Below are positions 32,450 through 41,812 of a stretch of 64,000 bases of DNA, one piece after another (the first letter of the stretch is position 1; each line of letters starts with the position of its first letter). The DNA lies in the NCBI RefSeq assembly GCF_900142695.1, contig NZ_FRBU01000010.1, positions 1-64,000 on the forward strand, in the 5' to 3' direction. This stretch comes from Flavobacterium xanthum (lineage in GTDB: Bacteria > Bacteroidota > Bacteroidia > Flavobacteriales > Flavobacteriaceae). Made by a program: the position numbers and the translations under genes. The notes beneath the pieces were generated by a model. It made no database searches. It had not been told where the DNA came from and saw nothing but the letters and a program-made list of their open reading frames with translations.

Positions 32450-32948
32450 CACCTTGTTAGTCAACATTTTCCGATTTATACTGTTATTAGCCATTCAGAT
32501 TATCATATTTAACAACATGAATTTTTTGGGCTATATCAGTCCATTTCCTTATATTTTATTCATCATATTGTACCCTGTAAATGGCAATAAATCTGGTTTA
32601 GTGGCGGCCAGTTTTTTACTTGGAATCATTATGGATCTTTTTAGTAATTCAGGTGGAACACATGCAACGGCGTGTTTAGTTTTAGCCTATTTCAGACCCT
32701 CAATTTTTAAGTTTGCCTTCGGATTGAGTTACGAATACCAAACTATAAAATTGAATGATGTTTTAACACCACAACGATTCTCTTTTATATTATTGTCCGT
32801 AGTTATTCATCACTTTACCTTGTTTTTACTAGAAGCATTTCAATTGTCGTATATCCTAGACACCTTAATAACCACATTATTAAGCACTGTATTCACCATT
32901 ATTATATGTATTATCATCATATACCTTATTAAGCCAAATAAAAGATGA
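32442..32948 (+). CDS. mreD: Rod-shape-determining protein MreD
   Basis: A 168-residue inner-membrane protein with about five hydrophobic segments: residues 7-24, 29-42, 49-68, 98-120 and 140-162. It has low sequence conservation, like all MreD, but position and topology are decisive: it overlaps mreC by 8 nt and the next gene by 4 nt (ATGA). NMNFLGYISPFPYILFIILYPV near the start is typical of the Bacteroidota form. Confidence 0.9.
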   Translation: MNSTLLVNIFRFILLLAIQIIIFNNMNFLGYISPFPYILFIILYPVNGNKSGLVAASFLLGIIMDLFSNSGGTHATACLVLAYFRPSIFKFAFGLSYEYQTIKLNDVLTPQRFSFILLSVVIHHFTLFLLEAFQLSYILDTLITTLLSTVFTIIICIIIIYLIKPNKR

Positions 32949-34897
32949 GAAAAGTCTTATTGCCTTCTTTAATTATTCTTGCTACTTCTCTACTTGTGAT
33001 GCGAATTTTTTATTTGCAGGTGGTTGACGATACCTTAAAGTTAAAGTCGGAAAATAATGCTATTAAAAAAAAATACGAGTACCCTGAACGAGGTTACATC
33101 TACGACAGAAAAGGAAAGTTATTAGTAGCCAATCAGGCATCTTATGACATCATGGTAATCCCTCGAGAAGTAAAAAAAATAGATACTTTAGAATTTTGCC
33201 AATTATTAAACATCACCAAAGAAGCTTTTATAAAAAACATAAAAAAGGCAACAATATATAGTCCGCGTCTTCCGTCCGTTTTTTTATCTCAGTTAAACAA
33301 AAGTGAATTTGCTGCATTTCAAGAAAAAATACGAAAATACGAAGGATTTTATGTTCAAAAGCGTTCTCTTAGGGATTACGAAGTGGCTTTTGGAGCTAAT
33401 GTTTTTGGATTTATCACTCAGGTGAATGAAAAATTAGTAGATAAAAACCCTTATTACAACAGTGGTGATTTGATAGGAAGGCAGGGTGTTGAGGAGAGTT
33501 ATGAAGATCTCTTGCGAGGCATAAAAGGAGTGAAATACATCCAAAAAGATAAATACAACCGTGAAATCGGCTCCTACAAGAACGGGAAGTACGATACTAT
33601 TGCTGTGCAAGGTGAAGACATTAATCTTACGATAGATGCGGAACTACAAAAATATGGGGAAGAATTAATGATAAATAAAAGAGGTGGAATTGTTGCCATT
33701 GAACCAAGTACTGGAGAGATATTAGCACTTGTAACCGCTCCTTCTTATGACCCAGGAATATTAGTAGGACGACAACGATCTAAAAACTACACTGAATTAT
33801 ACCGCGATTCTATCGCAAAACCTTTATACGACAGAGGATTGTTGGCGGAATACCCTCCTGGCTCACCTTTCAAAATTTTGACTGGTCTCGTAGCTCTTCA
33901 GGAAGGAGTAATTGACGAGAACACCACTGTCAGTTGTAATCATGGCTTTAGTTATGCTAGAGGTCGATTCATGCGCTGTCATTGCAGAGGTGGCGCCCTA
34001 CAATTACACCGAGGTATTTATGAGTCCTGCAATTCCTATTTTGCTACGGCTTATATGAAAACCATAAATAAATATGCTAAACCGGCTCAAGCGGTTGATG
34101 TATGGAGCAATCACATTCGAAGCTTTGGGCTTGGACAATTTATGGGATACGATTTGCCAACAGGTAAAAGAGGTAAAATACCAGATTCTAAAACATACAA
34201 AAGAATTTATCCTAATGGTGGTTGGAGAAGTACCACAATTATTTCAAATTCAATAGGTCAAGGAGAGGTTGTGATGACGCCAATTCAACTGGCTAATATG
34301 ATGGCAACAGTAGCTAATCAAGGATATTACTATACTCCTCATATCATAAAAAGAATCGAAGGGCATACAATTGATAAAAAATTTACAACAAAACATGTAA
34401 CCACGATTGACAAAAAATATTTCAAACCAATCATAAGTGGCCTTTTTGATGTTTATAATATGGGTACCGCAAGCGCTCTTAAAGTAGAGGGAATTGACAT
34501 TTGCGGTAAAACAGGAACTGCTGAAAACTTCGCAAAAATAGGAGGTCAAAGAGTTCAATTAAAGGATCATTCTATATTTGTGGCTTTTGCACCAAAGGAC
34601 AATCCAAAAATCGCGATTGCCATTATGGTTGAAAATGGAGGCTTTGGATCTACAATCGCTGGACCAATCGCCAGCTTGATGATTGAAAAGTACTTACGTC
34701 AAAAAATTACAAGACTTGATTTAGAAAAAAGAATTCTTGCAACTAGTTTGCAAAGTCAATATGCTAAATTAGGTGGACTTTCAGAAGCAGTCAAATTACA
34801 ATTAAGAATTAGTGATTCTCTTCTAAAAAAGAAAACAATGATTCCAACTGCTAAAGTAAAAATAGATTCTACAAAAGAGAAAAAACAAGCTATTTAA
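32945..34897 (+). CDS. mrdA: Penicillin-binding protein 2 (elongation transpeptidase)
   Basis: A 650-residue class B PBP. One N-terminal membrane anchor (about residues 5-22, LIILATSLLVMRIFYLQ) is followed by the PBP dimerisation domain (PERGYIYDRKGKLLVANQASYDIMV), then the transpeptidase with SxxK as SPFK (about residue 305), SxN as SCN (about 360) and KTG as GKTGTAE (about 520). It makes peptidoglycan crosslinks for side-wall growth with RodA. Cys residues near HGFSYARG/RCHCRGG are typical of the Bacteroidota form. Confidence 0.95.
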   Translation: MRKVLLPSLIILATSLLVMRIFYLQVVDDTLKLKSENNAIKKKYEYPERGYIYDRKGKLLVANQASYDIMVIPREVKKIDTLEFCQLLNITKEAFIKNIKKATIYSPRLPSVFLSQLNKSEFAAFQEKIRKYEGFYVQKRSLRDYEVAFGANVFGFITQVNEKLVDKNPYYNSGDLIGRQGVEESYEDLLRGIKGVKYIQKDKYNREIGSYKNGKYDTIAVQGEDINLTIDAELQKYGEELMINKRGGIVAIEPSTGEILALVTAPSYDPGILVGRQRSKNYTELYRDSIAKPLYDRGLLAEYPPGSPFKILTGLVALQEGVIDENTTVSCNHGFSYARGRFMRCHCRGGALQLHRGIYESCNSYFATAYMKTINKYAKPAQAVDVWSNHIRSFGLGQFMGYDLPTGKRGKIPDSKTYKRIYPNGGWRSTTIISNSIGQGEVVMTPIQLANMMATVANQGYYYTPHIIKRIEGHTIDKKFTTKHVTTIDKKYFKPIISGLFDVYNMGTASALKVEGIDICGKTGTAENFAKIGGQRVQLKDHSIFVAFAPKDNPKIAIAIMVENGGFGSTIAGPIASLMIEKYLRQKITRLDLEKRILATSLQSQYAKLGGLSEAVKLQLRISDSLLKKKTMIPTAKVKIDSTKEKKQAI

Positions 34898-34902
34898 TCC
34901 GA

Positions 34903-36138
34903 ATGAAAAACCAAAGTGTAACAAATAATATTGACTGGATAAGCATAATCATTTATGCGCTATTGGTTATTTTAGGTTGGCTAAACATCTATTCGTCTTC
35001 CCTATCATCTATGGAAGATACTTATGAAAAACAATTGATTTTCATCGTACTAACCATTCCTTTAATTTTTGTTGTACTATCAGTTGACGGAAAATTCTAT
35101 GAGAAATACGCCAGTATAATTTTCGGAATTTCTTTATTAACATTAGCAGGCTTATTTTTATTTGGTAAAACTATCGCAGGACAGCGTTGTTGGTATGCCA
35201 TAGGGAGTTTCACAATACAGCCTTCTGAATTTGCAAAAGCAGCAACAGCATTAGCTTTGGCAAAATATTTAAGCGACACCCAAATCAATCTAAAAGATGT
35301 TGCTCGACAATGGCAGGCTCTCGCCATCATAATATTACCGGTTTTGCTGATTTTACCACAACCCGATCCAGGGAGTGCATTAATCTATAGTATATTTATC
35401 ATTGTTTTATACCGTGAAGGACTTCCATCATGGTATGTTTGGACTGGCTTTGTAACAATTTTTTTGTTTGTATTAACGCTTGTTTTAGAGCCTCAATATG
35501 TCATTCTCATCGGATTAGCGGTTATAATTATTGTCCACTTTAAATCTCGATTAGCAGACAGAAATATCGTTTTGAGCAGTATTCTCTTCGTGCTAATTTC
35601 AGGATTCGTTTTCTCCGTGGACTATGTCTTCGATAATGTGTTTAAACAGCATCATAGGGACCGATTCAACATCCTTTTAGGCAAAACTGTGGACATGAAA
35701 GGTATTGGATACAATACTAATCAATCAGAAATTGCAATAGGCTCTGGCGGTTGGTTTGGAAAAGGATTCCTAGAAGGAACGCAAACTAAAGGAGGATTTG
35801 TACCAGAACAGCATACCGATTATATTTTTACAACAGTAGGCGAAGAATGGGGATTTGTTGGCTCTTTAGCTGTTATAGCTCTTTTCGCTGGTTTGCTACT
35901 TAGAATAATCTATTTGGCTGAAAGGCAAAAAACAAAATTCAGTAGGGTGTATGGTTATTGTGTTGCAGGGATTTTATTTATGCACTTTTTTGTAAATATT
36001 GCCATGGTTGTGGGCATTTTTCCAACCATTGGAGTTCCGCTGCCCTTCTTTTCATACGGAGGTTCCGGTTTATGGGGGTTTACCATATTACTATTTATAT
36101 TCATAAAAATGGATGCGAATAAAGTGAACGAATGGTAG
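34903..36138 (+). CDS. rodA: Peptidoglycan glycosyltransferase RodA
   Basis: A 411-residue SEDS-family inner-membrane enzyme with about ten membrane segments. Family signatures are IQPSEFAKAATALALAKYLS, LPQPDPGSALIYSIF, the acidic loop around GSGGWFGKGFLEGTQTKGGFVPEQHTDYIFTTVGEEWG, and VGIFPTIGVPLPFFSYGGSGLWG. It polymerises lipid II with PBP2 in the elongation complex. It begins 5 nt after mrdA and ends the operon. Confidence 0.97.
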   Translation: MKNQSVTNNIDWISIIIYALLVILGWLNIYSSSLSSMEDTYEKQLIFIVLTIPLIFVVLSVDGKFYEKYASIIFGISLLTLAGLFLFGKTIAGQRCWYAIGSFTIQPSEFAKAATALALAKYLSDTQINLKDVARQWQALAIIILPVLLILPQPDPGSALIYSIFIIVLYREGLPSWYVWTGFVTIFLFVLTLVLEPQYVILIGLAVIIIVHFKSRLADRNIVLSSILFVLISGFVFSVDYVFDNVFKQHHRDRFNILLGKTVDMKGIGYNTNQSEIAIGSGGWFGKGFLEGTQTKGGFVPEQHTDYIFTTVGEEWGFVGSLAVIALFAGLLLRIIYLAERQKTKFSRVYGYCVAGILFMHFFVNIAMVVGIFPTIGVPLPFFSYGGSGLWGFTILLFIFIKMDANKVNEW

Positions 36139-36456
36139 CTTGATAACTTCTAATCCTGCTCTTTTAATTATATAACACATAAAACAGGAGTCGTAAACCA
36201 TCACCATTTAGACGTAGACAAACCGTATTAAAACCAGTTGATGCTCCCTAAATCACTGCTACTATTAATAAGCAATCCTTGAATTCCAAAAGTAAGTTAA
36301 TAAAAGTTACTGTCTTAATATAGATCAAATTGAGCCCGCTATATTTCTAAAAAAACTCGATTTGAATATAATTACAATCTTTAAATTCAGGTTTAAAGAG
36401 ACACTATTCAACTAATATCAGCATCCAAAAAGCACGAACCCCACACTACTAAAATA
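36139..36456. other. Non-coding stretch after rodA
   Basis: About 320 bp with no supported gene. On the minus strand a short frame contains TFGIQGLLINS, and bases 36274-36292 are identical to 43988-44006 in the thioredoxin gene (encoding AFGIQGF there), so it may hold a scrap of decayed sequence. No hairpin or RNA gene was recognised before the terminator at 36457. Confidence 0.4.
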
Positions 36457-36498
36457 AAAATGCCCTAGAAATTCAATCGAATTTCTAGGGCATTTGCA
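36457..36498. terminator. Bidirectional terminator between rodA and prc
   Basis: AAATGCCCTAGAAATT and AATTTCTAGGGCATTT form a 16-bp perfect stem with a 6-nt loop, flanked by A and T runs, between convergent genes. Confidence 0.88.
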
Positions 36499-36528
36499 AA
36501 TTGTATCGTTACTAAAAAAAGGGAAATA

Positions 36529-38706
36529 CTACGACTTTGCTAATTTATCTTTTTTTAATTTTACAGGTAAACTGTTTTTAGATACTGATTTTGTTTGCAA
36601 ATCATCTAAAACGTTAAGCGCTTCTTCTACATAAATATCTTTTGATAAGGCTTCATGCCATCTTTCTCTTTTCTCTTTTAACGTAACATCTTTATTCATA
36701 GCATCCGTTTCATATGGTAGCGATGTAAATGTCAGCGCATTTTTATAATCTACAATTGGTTTGTATTTTTTTGCTTTCTCTTCAATTTCAGATTGAGCAA
36801 TTTTAAACTTATCAATGTTCAGACTGTAGACATTCTCTTCGCTTCTACTGTCAATCCATTTCGCATTTTCCTCAATCAATTGAAATTGTGAATTGGCACT
36901 AATTCTACTTTTACTATTCGCAATCGCCTTATTAAAGTTTGCATTTTTATCCCAAACAGAATATTCTGCTTGATCAATTTTATCCCAAGGCATTGCATTG
37001 TCGACATCACGTTCACCCATCTTTAGATAAGCGTATCGATCCGGCATAACAACATCACTGCGTACACCTTCTAATTGAGTTGAACCACCGTTTATTCTAT
37101 AGAATTTTTGAGTGGTCGTTTTGATAGCACCTAAATCTCCAACAGAACTACTACGAACAAATTGGTTTAGATCAATCACATTTTGAACCGTCCCTTTTCC
37201 GTAGGTTTGTTTGCTTCCAATAATAATTCCTCTTTTATAATCTTGGATGGCTGCTGCCAAAATCTCAGAAGCAGAAGCAGAAAAACTATTTACCATGATC
37301 ACTAATGGGCCGTCCCATTCTATTTTTTTGTCTCTATCGTACAAAACCTCTTTTTTTCGACCAGCAGATTTGATCTGAACAATTGGTCCTTGCTCAATAA
37401 ACAATCCTGCAATATCAACAACAGTGGACAAAGATCCACCACCATCATCACGTACATCCAATACGATTCCATTTACACCTGCTTTTTTTAATCGATCGAC
37501 TTCAATGGCGATATCCTTTCCGGCATCTCTTCCATCTGTGTTTTCAAAATCAATGTAAAATTTAGGTAAATAGATTACACCATATTTCAATCCGTTTTTA
37601 TTTACAATACTTGACTTTGCATACGTTTCTTCGATCTCTACAATGTCTCTGACTATTGAAATAATTTTGATGGTTCCATCTACTTTTTTAACAGTAAGAC
37701 GCACTTCTGAACCTTTTGGTCCTTTAATTTTCTTCACCACATCATCTAGACGCATCCCAACAACATCTACAGCTTCGCCATTTCCTTGGGCCACTTTCAT
37801 GATTAAATCACCCGCTTCCAATTGCTTTCCTCTCCAAGCTGGACCGCCAGAGATTAGCTCTGAAATCTCAGTCAAATCATTTTTCTTTTGAAGACGAGCC
37901 CCTATTCCTTCTAATTTTCCGCTTATACTTACATCAAAACGCTCTTTCTCCTCTGCCGCAAAGTAGTTAGTATGCGGGTCAAAACGTGCTGTAATTGAAT
38001 TAATATAAACTGAAAACCAATCATTTCTATCCAAATCTTTTATAAAACCAAAATACTCATCAAGCGATTTAGCTGAACTTTCTCTGGTTTCTTTCTCTAA
38101 AACATCAAAGGATTTTACACTGTATTTTGAGTCGTTTTTCTTCTTGTCTTCCTCTAATTTTTGTTTATCAATAAGAGAGGAAAGTGTAGACAATTTGATT
38201 TGCTTTCTCCATTTATCATTGAGTTCTGTATTGTTTTTAGGATAAGGCGCTTTCTCATAATCAATATTGAAACTTTCATCAATACTGTAGTCAAAAGGTT
38301 TACTTAAAACGTCTTTATAAATCGTCGTACTTTCCTTCATTCTTTTCATTAAACGATCATAGGTAAGATTGAAGAAACTCAAATCTTTGTTCAATAACTG
38401 ATCGTCCAGCTGCAACTCGAATTTAGAAAATTCATCAATATCAGCTTGCAGAAAAAATCTTTTGGAAGGATCCAAAGCTTCGATATAATCCTTGTAAATG
38501 CCTTTCGAAAAAGTATCATCAATCGTTGCTGGGCTATAATGTCCTTTTTCAATAACAAAAGTTAATAATTCCAAAAGGAGTTTATCTTTTTCTGGATCAT
38601 TTGCTTTTGGCGCATTCATTTTAAAAGCAAACAAAGTCACCGAAATAAATACGACAACGAGAATAATTTTATAATTTCTTTTCATAAAGTTAAGAATGGT
38701 ATTCAT
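36529..38706 (-). CDS. prc: Carboxy-terminal processing peptidase (tail-specific protease, S41)
   Basis: A 725-residue periplasmic serine peptidase. An N-terminal signal anchor (residues 9-28) precedes a TSP N-terminal domain. A PDZ domain spans about 230-330 (LEGIGARLQKKNDLTEIS, VRLTVKKVDG). The catalytic core includes VMVNSFSASASEILAAAIQ with the nucleophile Ser near residue 474 and a Lys about 26 residues later (SKQTYGKGTVQ). The C-terminal DUF3340-type region follows (KIAQSEIEEKAKKYKPIVDY). It probably processes C-termini of periplasmic or lipoproteins. A single-gene unit. Confidence 0.94.
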   Translation of the reverse strand: MNTILNFMKRNYKIILVVVFISVTLFAFKMNAPKANDPEKDKLLLELLTFVIEKGHYSPATIDDTFSKGIYKDYIEALDPSKRFFLQADIDEFSKFELQLDDQLLNKDLSFFNLTYDRLMKRMKESTTIYKDVLSKPFDYSIDESFNIDYEKAPYPKNNTELNDKWRKQIKLSTLSSLIDKQKLEEDKKKNDSKYSVKSFDVLEKETRESSAKSLDEYFGFIKDLDRNDWFSVYINSITARFDPHTNYFAAEEKERFDVSISGKLEGIGARLQKKNDLTEISELISGGPAWRGKQLEAGDLIMKVAQGNGEAVDVVGMRLDDVVKKIKGPKGSEVRLTVKKVDGTIKIISIVRDIVEIEETYAKSSIVNKNGLKYGVIYLPKFYIDFENTDGRDAGKDIAIEVDRLKKAGVNGIVLDVRDDGGGSLSTVVDIAGLFIEQGPIVQIKSAGRKKEVLYDRDKKIEWDGPLVIMVNSFSASASEILAAAIQDYKRGIIIGSKQTYGKGTVQNVIDLNQFVRSSSVGDLGAIKTTTQKFYRINGGSTQLEGVRSDVVMPDRYAYLKMGERDVDNAMPWDKIDQAEYSVWDKNANFNKAIANSKSRISANSQFQLIEENAKWIDSRSEENVYSLNIDKFKIAQSEIEEKAKKYKPIVDYKNALTFTSLPYETDAMNKDVTLKEKRERWHEALSKDIYVEEALNVLDDLQTKSVSKNSLPVKLKKDKLAKS

Positions 38707-38913
38707 GAATTTTTATTCTAATATAAGGTAAAAACTATGCCAACAGTAGCAGAGCTCCCCTAATATTTTGTTAAAGATATAAAATAGTTTTTTTTTATTA
38801 AGCTAAATGATTCAAGATAACAAATTTTTATCTTTTGTTTACTTAATCCCATTCTGTGTCATTACATTTGCCATCAATATCATAAAAATCAATCTTTTTT
38901 TGCCAAAATACTA

Positions 38914-39693
38914 ATGAAAAAATCTAGACCTTTAATTTTAATAACGAATGACGATGGTGTATCTGCGCCAGGACTTAGAGCTTTAATATCGATTATGGCT
39001 GAATTAGGAGAAATCGTTGTGGTTGCGCCAGACACACCACAAAGCGCCATGGGTCACGCCATTACCATCAACAGCACATTATATTTGAATGAATTATCTA
39101 AAGACAACGATCCTTTCTTAGAATATAGTTGTTCCGGAACCCCTGTAGATTGTGTAAAACTGGCTGTTAACGAAATTTTAAAACGAAAACCCGATTTATG
39201 TGTTTCGGGTGTGAATCATGGTTCAAATTCTTCCATAAACGTGATTTATTCCGGAACAATGAGTGCCGCCGTTGAAGCAGGAATAGAAGGAATTCCAGCT
39301 ATTGGGTTCTCGTTATTGGATTACGATTGGAATGCGGATTTCGACACCATAAAATCTTTTATACGTAAAATATCAGTAGAAGTTCTTGACAACGGACTTC
39401 CAGAAGGCGTAGTTTTGAATGTAAATTTTCCAAAATTAAAAGAAGAAGACATCAAAGGGATTCGGATTTGTCGTCAAGCGAAAGCAATCTGGGTAGAGAA
39501 ATTTGACAAAAGAAAAACACCGCAAGGAAGAGACTATTACTGGCTTGCAGGCGAATTTGTAAACCAAGACAAAGGAGAAGATACAGATGAATGGGCTTTA
39601 GAAAATGGCTTTGTATCTGTAGTTCCAGTGCAATTTGACTTGACTGCGCATCACGCTATTCAGCAACTTAACACCTGGAAATGGAATGAATAA
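38914..39693 (+). CDS. surE: 5'/3'-nucleotidase SurE
   Basis: A 259-residue phosphatase acting on nucleoside 5'- and 3'-monophosphates. The signature LITNDDGVSAPGLRAL (metal-binding Asp/Asp) is at the N-terminus, with DTPQSAMGHAIT, CSGTPVDCVKLAVNEIL, VSGVNHGSN and YSGTMSAAVEAGIEG. Length is normal. It overlaps the next small membrane gene by 8 nt and heads the surE-lpxB neighbourhood. Confidence 0.96.
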   Translation: MKKSRPLILITNDDGVSAPGLRALISIMAELGEIVVVAPDTPQSAMGHAITINSTLYLNELSKDNDPFLEYSCSGTPVDCVKLAVNEILKRKPDLCVSGVNHGSNSSINVIYSGTMSAAVEAGIEGIPAIGFSLLDYDWNADFDTIKSFIRKISVEVLDNGLPEGVVLNVNFPKLKEEDIKGIRICRQAKAIWVEKFDKRKTPQGRDYYWLAGEFVNQDKGEDTDEWALENGFVSVVPVQFDLTAHHAIQQLNTWKWNE

Positions 39694-39958
39694 AAAAGAC
39701 GTATTGCTCGGATTTTTAATCGGGATTGCAACAACACTACTTGGCTCGTATCTCTTTATAACCTTTTTTACGGAGTTCACATTTATCGCTGGAATTCAAA
39801 TCATGAAATCTCAAGGTAATTTAGGGAAGCTAATCACATTGGGATCGATCTTGACGCTTGTAGCATTTGGAATTTTACTCAAAATAAATAAAGAAATAAT
39901 GGCTCGCGGGGTAGTTTTGGCAGTCATTGCCTTGGCTATACTCACTTTATTTATTTAA
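39686..39958 (+). CDS. Small membrane protein, unknown (90 aa)
   Basis: Not recognised. Three hydrophobic segments at about residues 7-28, 43-64 and 70-89 fill almost the whole protein. Its start lies inside the surE 3' end (8-nt overlap), so it is translated with surE, and lpxB follows 81 bp later. The tight coupling supports a real gene. No catalytic motif is visible. Confidence 0.7.
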   Translation: MNKKDVLLGFLIGIATTLLGSYLFITFFTEFTFIAGIQIMKSQGNLGKLITLGSILTLVAFGILLKINKEIMARGVVLAVIALAILTLFI

Positions 39959-39961
39959 GTT

Positions 39962-39969
39962 TATCTTTG
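39962..39969 (+). promoter_or_regulatory. Candidate -7 box of lpxB
   Basis: TATCTTTG, 70 bp before lpxB, just after the upstream stop codon; no clear -33 element. Confidence 0.45.
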
Positions 39970-40039
39970 CAACTGTATAAAATGATTCCAACAAAAATGA
40001 TTTTATCCGTTTGATTTTAAAAATTCCAAATCAAAAAAC

Positions 40040-41152
40040 ATGAAATATTATATAATTGCGGGAGAAGCTTCAGGTGATTTGCACGGTTCAAATTTGATGA
40101 AAGAGCTGTACAAAAAAGATCCAACTGCTGACATTCGGTTTTGGGGCGGTGATTTAATGAAAAATGTTGGCGGAACTTTAGTGAAACACTATCGTGAATT
40201 AGCATTCATGGGATTTATTGAAGTGATTTTTAATTTAAAAACGATTCTGAACAACATTAAAATCTGTAAAAAAGACATTCTTGAATTTCAGCCTGACGTT
40301 CTTATATTCATTGATTATCCTGGTTTTAATTTGCGAATTGCCAAATGGGCGAAAGCATTGGGAATGAAAACTCATTACTATATTTCTCCCCAAATTTGGG
40401 CTTGGAAAGAAAGTAGAATTACAGATATTAAGCGCGATATTGATAAAATGTGTGTGATTTTGCCTTTCGAAAAAAAGTTTTACGAAGACAAACATCATTT
40501 CCCAGTGGAATTTGTTGGTCATCCACTGATTGATGCTATTCACAACCAACCAGCAGTTGATTCCGTTCTTTTCAGAAAAGAAAACCAATTAAACGATAAA
40601 CCAATTATTGCTATTTTACCCGGCAGCCGAAAGCAAGAAATTACTAAAATGCTAAGTGTAATGCTAAGCGTTGTAAAAGATTTTCCCGAATATCAATTTG
40701 TAATTGCGGGTGCGCCAAGTCAGGAATTTTCTTTTTATAAAGAGTTTATCACGCAAGAAAACATAAAATTCATCTCAAACAAAACCTATGATTTATTGCG
40801 AAATGCAACTGCGGCATTAGTAACATCCGGCACCGCAACACTGGAAACGGCATTATTCAAAGTTCCTGAAGTTGTTTGTTATAAAGGCAGTTGGACTTCC
40901 TACCAAATCGCGAAACGAATCATCACGTTGAAATACATCTCATTAGTGAATTTGATCATGGATGAAGAAGTGGTAACTGAGTTAATTCAAGACGAATGCA
41001 CTACAAAACGCATTCGGGAAGAACTCGAAAAAATATTAAAAACGGACCATCGCAATACGCTTTTAGAAAAATATGCGTTATTAGAAGAGCAATTAGGCGG
41101 AATTGGAGCCAGTGAAAAAACAGCTGCATTGATTGTAAATGATTTAAATTAA
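40040..41152 (+). CDS. lpxB: Lipid-A-disaccharide synthase
   Basis: A 370-residue glycosyltransferase joining lipid X to UDP-diacylglucosamine at the inner membrane. It shows YIIAGEASGDLHGSNLMKEL, WGGDLMKNVGGTLVKHYREL, MGFIEVIFNL, YISPQIWAWKESRI, ILPGSRKQEI and TSGTATLETALFKVPEVVCYK, all LpxB hallmarks. Length is standard. It supplies lipid A for the envelope genes seen elsewhere here. Confidence 0.96.
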   Translation: MKYYIIAGEASGDLHGSNLMKELYKKDPTADIRFWGGDLMKNVGGTLVKHYRELAFMGFIEVIFNLKTILNNIKICKKDILEFQPDVLIFIDYPGFNLRIAKWAKALGMKTHYYISPQIWAWKESRITDIKRDIDKMCVILPFEKKFYEDKHHFPVEFVGHPLIDAIHNQPAVDSVLFRKENQLNDKPIIAILPGSRKQEITKMLSVMLSVVKDFPEYQFVIAGAPSQEFSFYKEFITQENIKFISNKTYDLLRNATAALVTSGTATLETALFKVPEVVCYKGSWTSYQIAKRIITLKYISLVNLIMDEEVVTELIQDECTTKRIREELEKILKTDHRNTLLEKYALLEEQLGGIGASEKTAALIVNDLN

Positions 41153-41198
41153 GCTCCAATTTAATTTCTGATCTTAATATCAACTTAAAAAAACTCTT

Positions 41199-41717
41199 TT
41201 GAAACATATTGTATTCCTACTCTTCATTATCATTTTTTTTACTTCTTGTAAATCGACATCTCCAATAGTAACTTCGAAAAAAGGAGAGCCAATAGAGAAA
41301 TTATCTCGATCTGAAAAGAGAAAAACAAACCAATTAGCAGAACAATTAATTGACACAGCTGCCGATAACTTGGGTGTGAAATATAAATATGCAGGAACAA
41401 CTAAAGCGGGTTATGACTGTTCCGGATTAGTTTATACCGTCTTTAATTCAGAAAATATTAGTCTGCCGCGCAACTCGTTTCAACAATCGAAAATAGGTGT
41501 TGTTTTAAACTCTAAAAAAGATCAAGCTCAAAAAGGCGATTTGATATTCTTTAAAACCAATAAAAACAAAGCAATAAATCACGTTGGAATTGTGATTGAA
41601 GCCACCGATGAAGAAATAAAATTCATTCATTCCTCGACCTCAAAAGGAGTAATTATTTCCTCGACCAAAGAACCGTATTACCAAAAAACCTTTGTTCAGA
41701 TTAACAGAATACTTTAA
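41199..41717 (+). CDS. NlpC/P60 (C40) peptidase lipoprotein
   Basis: A 172-residue cell-wall hydrolase with a TTG start and a lipoprotein signal (MKHIVFLLFIIIFFTSCKS, Cys at residue 17). The NlpC/P60 catalytic Cys is in GYDCSGLVY (about residue 72), with the His in INHVGIVIEA (about 127) and the third His in FIHSSTSKGV (about 142). It would cut gamma-D-Glu-mDAP bonds of peptidoglycan. It lies 46 bp after lpxB. Confidence 0.9.
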   Translation: MKHIVFLLFIIIFFTSCKSTSPIVTSKKGEPIEKLSRSEKRKTNQLAEQLIDTAADNLGVKYKYAGTTKAGYDCSGLVYTVFNSENISLPRNSFQQSKIGVVLNSKKDQAQKGDLIFFKTNKNKAINHVGIVIEATDEEIKFIHSSTSKGVIISSTKEPYYQKTFVQINRIL

Positions 41718-41812
41718 CTAGTACTCTTTTTGGGGAAAATTTAGCTTTTGGAATTATAAAAATCTAAAAACAAATAAATCCGTTTCTTACTAAAAATGTG
41801 TACTTTAGAGTT

